Below, in pieces: positions 1-8,084 of a DNA stretch of 64,000 nt. How positions within the stretch are numbered: the stretch's first letter is position 1; every line of letters begins with the position of its first letter. Location: assembly GCF_000350225.1 (NCBI RefSeq), contig NW_005179001.1, forward strand, positions 65,389 to 129,388, read 5' to 3'. The notes under the pieces were generated by a model, which saw nothing but the letters and a program-made list of their open reading frames with translations, made no database searches and had not been told where the DNA came from. The translations under genes and the position numbers were made by a program. The DNA is from Chondrus crispus (taxonomy: Eukaryota > Rhodophyta > Florideophyceae > Gigartinales > Gigartinaceae).

Positions 1-1
1 G

Positions 2-844
2 CTCAAGGGCGGCGTCATCATGGACGTCGTCACCCCGGCGCAGGCCAAGCTGGCCGAGGCCGCGGGCGCCTGCGCCGTCATGGCCCTGGAGCGCATCCCG
101 GCCGACATCCGGAACAACGGCGAGGTCGCCCGCATGTCCGACCCGCGCATGATCCGCGAAATCCAGCACGCCGTCTCCATCCCGGTCATGGCGAAGGCCC
201 GCATCGGCCACTTCGTCGAGGCCCAGATCCTCGAGGCTATCAACGTCGACTACATCGACGAGTCCGAGGTCCTCACCCCGGCCGACGACTTGCACCACAT
301 CAACAAGCACAAATTCAAGGTCCCCTTCGTGTGCGGCTGCCGCAACCTCGGCGAGGCCCTGCGCAGGGTCGCCGAGGGTGCCGCCTTCATCCGCACCAAG
401 GGCGAGGCCGGTACGGGCAACGTCGTTGAGGCCGTGCGTCACGCCCGCCAGGTCGCCGCCGAGATCCGTAAAGTCACCCTTATGGATGACGACGAGCTTT
501 ATACCTTCGCAAAGGAGATTGGCGCACCGCTTGACTTGCTCCGTCGCACAAAGGAGCTCAAGCGCCTCCCGGTCGTCCAGTTTGCCGCCGGCGGAGTTGC
601 CACTCCGGCGGACGCTGCCCTCATGATGCAGCTGGGCATGGATGGCGTGTTTGTAGGAAGCGGCATCTTCAAGAGTGAAAACCCCCAAAAGAGGGCCGAG
701 GCCATCGTCAAGTCTGTGTCCAACTACGACAACCCCAAAGTACTCGCGGCGGTGTCGGAAAACCTCGGCGCACCTATGGTCGGCATTGAGATGGACCAGT
801 TGGTGCAGAAGTGGGCGGCTGACTCGCGCCACAAGACTCACTAG
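2..844 (+). CDS. PDX1: Pyridoxal 5'-phosphate synthase subunit PDX1 (5' end outside window)
   Basis: PDX1/PdxS (SNZ family) is the synthase subunit that makes vitamin B6 (PLP) from ribose 5-phosphate, glyceraldehyde 3-phosphate and ammonia supplied by the glutaminase PDX2. The frame is already open at base 2, so the N-terminus lies outside the window; the first Met at base 20 is internal. Both catalytic lysines of the family are visible: Lys in VMAKARIGH (codon 194-196) and Lys in [10 protein letters not shown], exactly 68 residues later as in bacterial PdxS (K81/K149). The phosphate-binding [13 protein letters not shown] and FVGSGIF segments are also present. It is a cytosolic (beta/alpha)8 barrel that forms dodecamers. 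It ends at TAG without a break, and identity with plant and fungal PDX1 looks very high. PDX2 is not in this window. Confidence 0.97.
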   Translation, partial: LKGGVIMDVVTPAQAKLAEAAGACAVMALERIPADIRNNGEVARMSDPRMIREIQHAVSIPVMAKARIGHFVEAQILEAINVDYIDESEVLTPADDLHHINKHKFKVPFVCGCRNLGEALRRVAEGAAFIRTKGEAGTGNVVEAVRHARQVAAEIRKVTLMDDDELYTFAKEIGAPLDLLRRTKELKRLPVVQFAAGGVATPADAALMMQLGMDGVFVGSGIFKSENPQKRAEAIVKSVSNYDNPKVLAAVSENLGAPMVGIEMDQLVQKWAADSRHKTH

Positions 845-1974
845 GGAGGAAGCCCTGTTGTTACTAGTCACTGTGTAAATTGTCACCATCGCTCGGTCTT
901 GTTTTGTTGGACGCGTTTGTTTCTACATCTCTCCACGACAAAGTGTCTTGTGATAGGCGGAACGTCGCGAGTCTGTGACCGAGAGCCTTCCTAAGGTATG
1001 TGTCGGTTGTTTCCCAGATGAAATGGTCTGATCACCCAACCAGAGATTCAACGCATTTGGCACTTTTTCTAATGGGGGCCCTACATCATCCGCAAAGCTA
1101 CTCTGCTCGCCTGCGCGAAAAAAAAAAAAACTAGTTTCCCTCCTCAAGCCATCTGGTTAAATGAGCGACTATCCGGCAAAGATATGGACGCAACCACAAC
1201 TATGCAGGGCTCATTTCTTCTTACCATTCGTTAATTGGGTGAACGGGCGGCACTGCTTATAATGTTGTTTGTGTCCACATACCAGCCATGTTGCTGCGGG
1301 TTATGTTTTTCAACGACTGGTCTTTGCTCTTGTCTTAACTTTGGACAGAAAGACAGTCGAGTCGGCAGGGGGTATGAAGGGCAGAGGGGAAGGGTCGTCA
1401 GGGGCTGCAGGCGTTCTGCGGGATGTGCGATAGAGGGGAAAGCGCAGTGGGTGGTCTGGTTCGTCCAAGGAGCCGACATGGCGCTAGCGTAGTAGTCCAT
1501 CATCGAGTTAGGAGAAGCGTGGCAGAGGAATAAATGTGTTCATTGATTAGGGGCAACGCTCATTATCCGACCGTGTTCTTGAGAGCAGAGTGCGCGGCCC
1601 CCGCTTTTATGGCAAGCGAGTGACGTGCTGCACCATGCTGTTCACATCATAGCTCGCTTCGCATAGCTGTGCCAAGCCACCAGATTGACTGAAAAACAGA
1701 CAGGCTTGGGGGATGGTGTAGGATGTCCGGTTGCACCGATATCCCCATGTTAAGAACATTGTGCAGGGGGATCAATGTGCAGGGGGATCAATGTGCACGG
1801 GTTCGCCAACAAAACTTGTTTACTAAACGCCTCGGGTTAACGCACTTTTAACATCTGCCAATATACCCACTCAACGGACTTTATTTCAAATGAGATGCCC
1901 CACATTGCCCGCCACCGCACGTCCTCAAGGCAACCATACCTTTCCGGTCCAAGCAGGGGCATTCTTCTTCACCC
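845..1974. other. Intergenic region between PDX1 and the PsbP gene
   Basis: No convincing coding sequence was seen on either strand; the short ORFs here lack family signatures. It holds a 13-nt A run at 1118-1130 and a small tandem repeat at 1760-1797. It separates two convergent 3' ends (PDX1 plus, PsbP minus), so it probably contains two 3' UTRs. Confidence 0.6.
1760..1797. repeat. 16-bp tandem repeat, 2.4 copies
   Basis: The unit tgtgcagggggatcaa is repeated twice exactly (1760-1775, 1776-1791), followed by a third partial copy (tgtgca). It looks like ordinary replication slippage in noncoding DNA. Confidence 0.85.
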
Positions 1975-2817
1975 TCAATCCAGCACTTTCAGTTTATACG
2001 AGTCTGCAACGGCCTTGATGACCGGTTCCCGGGTGCGCCAGTTGTCTTCCAGCGACTGCCCGGTGAGGGAGATCAGATATCGGCCCGGTTGGAGCGAAAA
2101 TACGGTGAGCAAATGGCGCGGGATTCCGCCAGAAGTGATGGTATACTCGACTACGTAGGCGTTCTTCGCCGTGTCAGTGCGCGTCGAGATGACTTTGCCC
2201 TCTACGTCTTTGCGCCCGGTGGGGATCATGATGTCCTGCGGTCGTTGCGCGCAGAGAAGAAAATGTGCAGAGACACGTGAGAGTAGATGCAGTTAGCAAA
2301 AAGAGGTACTTTCGCTTGTCCATAAACACGGAGACATGGGAGTGTGATTGCGACTGCAACATACCAAAACGTTATCGATACTCCCGAACGAGGTAAGCTT
2401 CTGAAAGTCGCTCGGGACGGGTGTGACGACCATACTTATATTGGAGTCCTTATCGCCGTCGGACACGAACAGGGTGGCCGTTCTGAACGACGAGAGCGTG
2501 GCGGTGGACCGGGTCCATCCGGCGGGGGGCGTGGCGAAGGAGTAGCCATACTGCTCGTCGCTCTCGCGGTCACCGAGCACGACAGGAGCGGCAGCCGCCA
2601 ACAGGTCTGTGGGACGAGAGAAGGCGGCGGCGACGGCCGCGGCAGCCGCGAAATTGATGAAGTGGCGGCGCGAGAGGGGGGCAGCACACTGGATGGATGA
2701 TCTTCGGCGCGCGGTGAGGGGAATGGGGCAAGGCGAGGGAGTTGGGGATTTCTGGGCGTGAAAGACTCGCGTGGATATCGGTGATGACACCGGTGACGGT
2801 GTAGTGAACGCGTACAT
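1975..2817 (-). CDS. PsbP-domain protein, thylakoid lumen (two exons)
   Basis: Proposed as complement(1975..2235, 2365..2817), 237 aa. Exon 1 starts at Met 2817; a longer in-frame start at 2943 is possible but only adds sequence upstream of the transit peptide. Residues 1-48 are Ser/Pro/Arg-rich like a plastid transit peptide. SRRHFINF (R50-R51) followed by an Ala-rich hydrophobic stretch and a site near 77 form a twin-arginine lumen-targeting signal. The mature part (YGYSFATPPAGW, SNISMVVTPV, TSFGSIDNV, then in exon 2 TGRKDVEGK, YVVEYTI, GIPRHLLTVF) matches the PsbP/PPL fold, which is associated with photosystem II or NDH assembly in the lumen. The exact PsbP subfamily cannot be decided from sequence alone. 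Confidence 0.88.
2236..2364 (-). other. Spliceosomal intron in the PsbP gene
   Basis: On the minus strand the 5' site is TTG|GTATGT and the 3' site is a pyrimidine-containing stretch ending CGCAG|GAC. It is 129 nt, phase 0, and joins the PsbP segments SIDNVL and DIMIPTGRK in frame. Without it the protein would end 24 codons after the exon border in unrelated sequence. It is the only intron needed to explain the host genes here. Confidence 0.8.
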
Positions 2818-2979
2818 GTTGGTAGTAAGTGGAAATGCTGTTGCCAAGTTGAGGCAACTCAAAAAGTTCGAAAGGTTGAAGGGTTTATCGCCTGGGGAAG
2901 AGGGCGCAGATTTGTCGAAAACTGGCACTTCAATCGGCATCACAGAATCTCATGCCTGAGGACAGTTCTCCAACTAACC

Positions 2980-4602
2980 CTATCTCTCACTCTTTGGCAA
3001 GAACCTTTTCAGCGCTTCTGGCACCTGTCTAACGCTTAATCCTCCCTCCCCTACGCCTTCCCGCGCCTCTCTATCTCTCTTCTCCTTCACTTTCCTGGCC
3101 GCCTCGCGAGTCTTCCTTTGCTGCTCCAGCTTGTCCTGCATTGCCAACCTCTTCTCATCAATCACGTTCGCCTGCCTCCTTCGCAGCCTCTTGGAGATTT
3201 TATTCCGCCCCTTTCCCCTCTTCACCTCCAGCTTCTTCTTCCTCTTCTCCGCATTCGCCTCCCTCCCCCTATCTCTAATCTCCCTCAACCTTGCCCTGCC
3301 GTCTTTCTCAATACCACCTATATCACTCGTATCCAGGACAATACTCCCCATCGGTAGTTTATCCAACAAACCCCTCACTTCTCTCTCCCTCGTCTGCCTC
3401 TTAGTGTCATACGGGTTTGGAGCTCCCGAATCAAACACAGCCTCCCCAGCCCCAGGGACCACCATTTTCCCAACCCCCGTTTCCCAACAAACGGCCATCA
3501 AATCCTCAAACGGACAAAACTCCAGCCCCGTCACCCTCTTCCCCGCGTACGGCTGCGACATATAAGGCGTCCTCCCCCACCCGTCCTTGCCCTCCATCCA
3601 CACCTGCGCTTTTGCCCCAAACGCAAGTCCCACCAACCCCCTCTGCGACACCTCCAAGGCCGTCGTCTGGGCCGGGACGCGCCACGTCGCCGCGCACTTG
3701 TACGTCCGCAAGTCCCAGGTCTTGACGATGCAATCCGCGCCCGCGGTGACCATCCAGGTGCCGTCCGGGGCCACGGCGACCTGGCGCACGCCTCCGGGGT
3801 GGGCGAAGATCTGGGCGAGTGGGCGCGGGTTGGCGGGCGACCACAAGCTGACGACACCGGCGGCGTGGGCCATGTGCAAGACGGCGTTGGCGTGGTTGAG
3901 CGCGGCGTGGCGCGCGGCTCCGAGCTTGAGGTGGCGGCCGCCAAAGTCGAGCTCGGCCACGGTGGAGCCCGTGGATGTGTCCGTGTAGACGAGCTTCTTG
4001 TGCGGGGCCTCCGGGGCGGAGGCGGAGGCGAGCAGCATGTGGTACGGCAGGAAGCGGAGGACGCCCGGCTCGCGGTGGTTGCGCAGGACGTGGAGCTGGG
4101 CGCCGGAGGAGTCGTAGATGTAGGCGTGGTTGCGCTGGGCGAGGGCAAAGTAGTGGTCCGAGTGGAGGAAGGCGGCGGCGCGGACGGTTTCGTTGAGGAA
4201 GAGCTCGGTGCGCAGGCGGGTTTCCCGCCAGGCGGTGACGGAGACGTGGCCCTTGGCGCTGGCGAGCAGCAGGGAGTTGCCGGAGCGGGAGTAGGTGGCG
4301 GTGTGGTACGGGGTGAGGCGCGAGGCGGACAGGTCGAGGGTGAAGGAGGCCTTGGAGGCGGTGGCGGGGTCGACGCTGGGGAGGAGGGAAGTTTGGCGGA
4401 GCTTGTAGGTGCGCTCGAGGGGGGTTTCCGGTTGCAGATGGCCCGGGGCGTCGGTGTGGAGCAGCGTGGCCGAGGCGGTGTATTGCGAGGAGCGGCGCAC
4501 GCGGGCGTCGGAGGCGTGGGCTAGGGCGGCGCGCTTGCGGGCGGTCGGCTTGACGGACTTGAAATCGGGCGGCTTGTTGGAGGTGGCGGGTTTGTTTGTC
4601 AT
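2980..4602 (-). CDS. UTP7: U3 snoRNP WD40 protein UTP7 / WDR46 (BING4)
   Basis: 540 aa. UTP7/WDR46 is a WD40 component of the small-subunit processome, needed for early 18S rRNA processing in the nucleolus. The protein has a basic N-terminus, a central propeller (for example GGVRQVAVAPDGTWMVTAGAD followed by IVKTWDL, a typical WD repeat), and the family-specific C-terminal BING4CT domain at about residues 352-431 (GKRVTGLEFCPFEDL, VPGAGEAVFDSG, NPYDTKRQTREREVRGLLDKL). A long Lys/Arg-rich tail follows (KRKKKLEVKRGKGRNK), as expected for a nucleolar RNA-binding factor. Length matches the family. It is single-exon and divergent from the PP2C-like gene upstream. Very GC-rich wobble positions create long antisense shadow ORFs, which I did not annotate. 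Confidence 0.95.
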   Translation of the reverse strand: MTNKPATSNKPPDFKSVKPTARKRAALAHASDARVRRSSQYTASATLLHTDAPGHLQPETPLERTYKLRQTSLLPSVDPATASKASFTLDLSASRLTPYHTATYSRSGNSLLLASAKGHVSVTAWRETRLRTELFLNETVRAAAFLHSDHYFALAQRNHAYIYDSSGAQLHVLRNHREPGVLRFLPYHMLLASASAPEAPHKKLVYTDTSTGSTVAELDFGGRHLKLGAARHAALNHANAVLHMAHAAGVVSLWSPANPRPLAQIFAHPGGVRQVAVAPDGTWMVTAGADCIVKTWDLRTYKCAATWRVPAQTTALEVSQRGLVGLAFGAKAQVWMEGKDGWGRTPYMSQPYAGKRVTGLEFCPFEDLMAVCWETGVGKMVVPGAGEAVFDSGAPNPYDTKRQTREREVRGLLDKLPMGSIVLDTSDIGGIEKDGRARLREIRDRGREANAEKRKKKLEVKRGKGRNKISKRLRRRQANVIDEKRLAMQDKLEQQRKTREAARKVKEKRDREAREGVGEGGLSVRQVPEALKRFLPKSER

Positions 4603-4789
4603 GGCGACGAAAGTTTGTGGAGACGATGGGAGACGGTGACGGTAGTCGGGGGCGCGGCGGCAGGGCAGATGCGAACGCCTTCGCCTTCGGAACTGGCATC
4701 ACTGGGCATCACTGGGGCCGGGGACGACGCGGATCAGGCTTGACATGGAACAGCAATGCTAATTATCCACTTCGGCCCGTGTACGACGT

Positions 4790-4858
4790 GGACACGTGGA
4801 CAGAGCTTGACGTATCCACACGTGTACGTGTGCACACGTGTGCAGGTTGACACGTGTA
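4790..4858. promoter_or_regulatory. Cluster of CACGTG (G-box/E-box) palindromes
   Basis: In about 70 bp upstream of UTP7 there are four CACGTG cores, including gacacgtgg, ccacacgtgtac, gcacacgtgtgc and gacacgtgtac. CACGTG is the classic site for bZIP and bHLH factors in plants, fungi and animals. Whether it works here is inference. The same ACACGTGT octamer recurs in several LTRs of this window. Confidence 0.5.
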
Positions 4859-4876
4859 CATCTATAAAATACTATT

Positions 4877-5059
4877 GGAGAGGATGATGAGTCAGGTGTT
4901 GCTTGTGTACAGAGAGCAGACGAGGAGAAGAAACAAAATGGCGTGCATGTACGCAAGATGAATGAAAATCGGAGAGGATGGCTCAGATGTTGCTTGTGTA
5001 GAGCGAGTGGACGAGGAGAAGAAACAAAAGGGCGTATATGCACAAAAGATGAATGAAAA
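4877..5059. repeat. Degenerate tandem duplication, two ~90-bp copies
   Basis: Copy 1 (4877-4968) and copy 2 (4971-5059) share blocks such as ggagaggatg, gttgcttgtgta, gacgaggagaagaaacaaaa and agatgaatgaaaa, with small indels. It is noncoding and purine-rich. Confidence 0.8.
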
Positions 5060-5188
5060 GCAAAAAAGCAAGTAGAAGGGTGCGACAGATCAACTCAGCT
5101 ACCCTGTACAAAGTATTACGATGCTATCGCATCCTGGGGAGGACCCACGTGGATCGCTTGCACCAGCACTTCTTCTTGTACCACCATC

Positions 5189-5189
<1 letters not shown>

Positions 5190-5227
<38 letters not shown>
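5190..5227. repeat. Homopolymer of 38 C
   Basis: An uninterrupted C run of 38 nt follows ccaccatct. Its length could be variable or an assembly estimate. It is G-quadruplex/i-motif capable. Confidence 0.9.
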
Positions 5228-5228
<1 letters not shown>

Positions 5229-5803
5229 TCCCTCCGCTCTCGGCACCAACCGCACACCTAAATATATCCACCACCACCGCGTTTCCACTTGCGCCTCCAC
5301 CCACCATTACAGCCGCCATCCCATAAGCCTACGACACACCGCACGTGGCACCGCGCTGCGCGAGAAACCCCCCAGCCCCATCCCAAATTTTCCCGCCACG
5401 CTCCCACCCTCTGCGCCCCGACCAAAGGCCCGACCTGCGCACCCTGTCCCGACGGTCAACATACTGTACCATGGTGTTGCACCGCCTGTGCCCAGCGGGC
5501 CACCTCACTTTCACCTACTCGGCCCCACCTGCCCTGTCCGTTATATCCATTGAGCCTTGTTTGCGTCGCCTTTTTCTGGGACACCCCTTTGTTCCCGCAG
5601 CCTCACTGCAACTCGCCATGTTTCGCCTGCTTCCTACATCTTGTCGCCGCTCTTTATGCCAACCGCACTTGCTCAGAGACCGCATACGCGCTTCGCGTTG
5701 AGCTTTGAAAGTCGATCCCAAACTTCTGCAGTGAGCACGCTTTTTTTCACTTCAACACGCCACACCTTGCCCCTCTCAACCCTCCCTTGCAAAGAACTGA
5801 AGC

Positions 5804-7474
5804 ATGAGTCGCGGGAGGGAGAGGCTGCGCCGCGAATTTCTGTACGACGACCCCGTGGACAGCGGCGTGTGCACGCTATCAAGGCACCGCAAAGCCACGG
5901 ACGACACACGCACCGTGTCACAAGTCCACTGCGGCCCCCCGCTCATCGCGGCGTACGGGCTCTTCGCCGGGCACGGCGGCCCCACCGCGGCCGAGCTGTG
6001 CGCCCGCAACTTTCTCCCGACCCTCCTAGAAGACTCCGCCTTGCGAAAAGACCCGGAGCGCGCCATCCGCAACAGCTGCCATGCAATCGAGGCCTTCGTG
6101 CTCGCCAAATCCGCTCTAGATAGGGCCTACTATGGCACCACCCTGCTCTTCGTCCTGTTTAAGGATCGTAACTTGTATATCGTTAATATCGGTAATTCGA
6201 GGGCCATCCTCGCCACTATGGACGGCATCCAGACCATTACGCAAGAGCATGACGGGTCCAATCCAGAAGAAGTGGCTCGCGTAAGAAACGCAGGTGGGTT
6301 CTTTCAGGATGGCAAGGTCAACAACTTGCTTCGTGTTACCCGTTCCATCGGGGACTTGGAGTTGAAAGGCCGCAAGCATGTAACGTTTCCAAATCGACAG
6401 ATGACCGAAGATATCGTCATTCCCATCCCCGACATCTTTTGTCGTAAGATCAGCGAGAGGGACGAATTCTTCGTGTTGGCAACGGCCGAGGTATGGGACA
6501 CTCTTTCACATAAGACTGTCGTCAACATTGTGTCTGTCGGACTCAAGCGCGGGGACAATTCCAGAGTATGTGCCAAGAAAGTTGCAAATGCAGCTATTGC
6601 TGGTGGTGCTCAGGGTCCCTTGACGGTCATGTTACTCATCTTTCCAAATGCCTTATCAAGAATTGTTCCGGATAAGCCCGCGGTACCCCCTCCGCGAAGG
6701 ACCTCTCGCCCGAGCACTCTCAAGAGACATAGCGCCAATGCAGAAGAAGAGCTTCGTTCAAGGAAGAATAATTCAAAGCCTCCGAAACCCGTCCTGCCGC
6801 CCTTTGTGATACAAGCTCAGGCTCAGGCTCAAGCCCAGGCAGAGACTAAGAGAATTCAGCACCATCCTATCCCAAATAGCTCTCCAGTCACTTCACCGCA
6901 GGTGGCAAGATCCAGCGGATTTCGTCATCGCGACGTGGATCAAGTAAGGACATTATCCCCTGCAGATTTCAATTCGGCACCGTTTCTTTCCCTGGATGTA
7001 CCGCCAAAAAGCTTGGGAAAGAACTTTCAGTCTGGACAGATGCCGGCAAATCTGCAACAGCCAGCCGAACCAAATGAAATATCCTTTTTCACGCCGACAG
7101 AATTTAACCCCCCTGATCTCGAAAGCGATGAGATGCCTTCGAGAAAGCAGATCGATCGAGAAAGAATTCCTTCCGCAATGGATCCATCGTTTGAAAGACT
7201 GAGGCACAGTAATAGGGAAATGGCAGTTGTTACGAGGCCAAAAGCAGCTGTAGCTTCGCACATCTCAGAATTAACAGCAAGCGGCGCTACGGGGGGCGCC
7301 AAGTCGCCGCACGCATCCTATATTGACCGACTACCTCATGAGACTCTTCAAGAACTGGTCGACTATAGCCCATCTGGGCCGTCAAAGGTTAGGTACAGAG
7401 AGGATGGATCCGTTCAGGCAGGCCGATTTGGGTTTTTGAGAGATCTTGGAAGGACATTTGTCAAGCGAAGATGA
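5804..7474 (+). CDS. PP2C-fold protein, predicted pseudophosphatase
   Basis: 556 aa. Residues about 45-280 follow the order of PP2C (PPM) phosphatase motifs: YGLFAGHGG (51-59), GTTLLFVLF (111), VNIGNSRAIL (128-137), VTRSIGD (178-184), FFVLATAEVWD (222-232) and GAQGPLTV (268-275). The metal-binding acidic residues of active PP2C are replaced: the Asp of DGHGG is Ala55, the Asp of the ASDGLWD motif is Ala228, and the Asp of the terminal DN motif is Gly271; the upstream Glu-Asp motif is not recognisable. Residues 280-556 form a low-complexity tail with a QA dipeptide repeat (QAQAQAQAQA) and no recognised domain. The frame is intact, so this is probably an expressed non-catalytic protein (compare animal TAB1) rather than a pseudogene. 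Start chosen at the first Met. Confidence 0.85.
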   Translation: MSRGRERLRREFLYDDPVDSGVCTLSRHRKATDDTRTVSQVHCGPPLIAAYGLFAGHGGPTAAELCARNFLPTLLEDSALRKDPERAIRNSCHAIEAFVLAKSALDRAYYGTTLLFVLFKDRNLYIVNIGNSRAILATMDGIQTITQEHDGSNPEEVARVRNAGGFFQDGKVNNLLRVTRSIGDLELKGRKHVTFPNRQMTEDIVIPIPDIFCRKISERDEFFVLATAEVWDTLSHKTVVNIVSVGLKRGDNSRVCAKKVANAAIAGGAQGPLTVMLLIFPNALSRIVPDKPAVPPPRRTSRPSTLKRHSANAEEELRSRKNNSKPPKPVLPPFVIQAQAQAQAQAETKRIQHHPIPNSSPVTSPQVARSSGFRHRDVDQVRTLSPADFNSAPFLSLDVPPKSLGKNFQSGQMPANLQQPAEPNEISFFTPTEFNPPDLESDEMPSRKQIDRERIPSAMDPSFERLRHSNREMAVVTRPKAAVASHISELTASGATGGAKSPHASYIDRLPHETLQELVDYSPSGPSKVRYREDGSVQAGRFGFLRDLGRTFVKRR

Positions 7475-8084
7475 TCTTGAGTGCCCAGAGGGCCATTGTT
7501 AGATTTCGCACAGAATTCATTTATTGCAAACTTCGGAAAGAGAAGACTCCCGTACAGTACGATTTGAATTGTTACGGCAATATTTCCGGTGGTTACAGGA
7601 CAAAGAATCGTTCATCGTTCCAACTAAATTTGCAATGGCAGGCAATGGCAATTGTACTAGGACAAGAAGAACCGATTTAAAAGTCTGAGAATATCACCTG
7701 AAACGTCGAAGACGTCTTTTATGTAAAGTGGATCCCGTTATACCATACTTTTGCATTACCATTGCAAAACCCCCAACGATAAACTCAAATATCATCTCAG
7801 ATGTACAGCCCGTTCCGACTTTTTCCTCATGCAGTCGAAGAACGACAGCGTATATCTGAGAGCGCCCGGCTCTCCACATTTCCCGAGTCTACGATTTCGA
7901 TGGATTTGAAACATAATTGCGGAGCACTACATGAGGGCATTCTATACTTGTAGCAAGCCATGAATTAGGCACATAGGGGTGAAAATCAAAACTTGGAAAA
8001 GAAACGCTTCTTAACACACTGAGTGCCCCCTGATCGACATCTAAGCTCAAAGCAAATGACGGCCGATGCGAACGTGCAACATCT
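7475..8084. other. Intergenic region, convergent 3' ends
   Basis: 610 bp between the convergent stops of the PP2C-like gene and the multidomain thioredoxin gene. It is AT-richer than the flanks. I see no gene or repeat in it. Confidence 0.6.

Larger units (their letters stand above)
4603..5803. other. Divergent intergenic/promoter region between UTP7 and the PP2C-like gene
   Basis: No gene seen. It contains a cluster of palindromic CACGTG boxes at about 4790-4860 (several as ACACGTGT), a degenerate 90-bp tandem duplication (4877-5059) and a 38-nt C run. As the only DNA between two divergent starts it must hold both promoters. The CACGTG cluster lies nearer UTP7. Confidence 0.6.

Noticed and set aside
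3506-4702. 398-aa minus-strand ORF and a 241-aa plus-strand ORF (3799-4524) over the UTP7 gene
   Set aside because: Shadows of a GC-rich gene: low-complexity Arg/Pro/Gly translations, no family match, while the UTP7 frame has clear domains.
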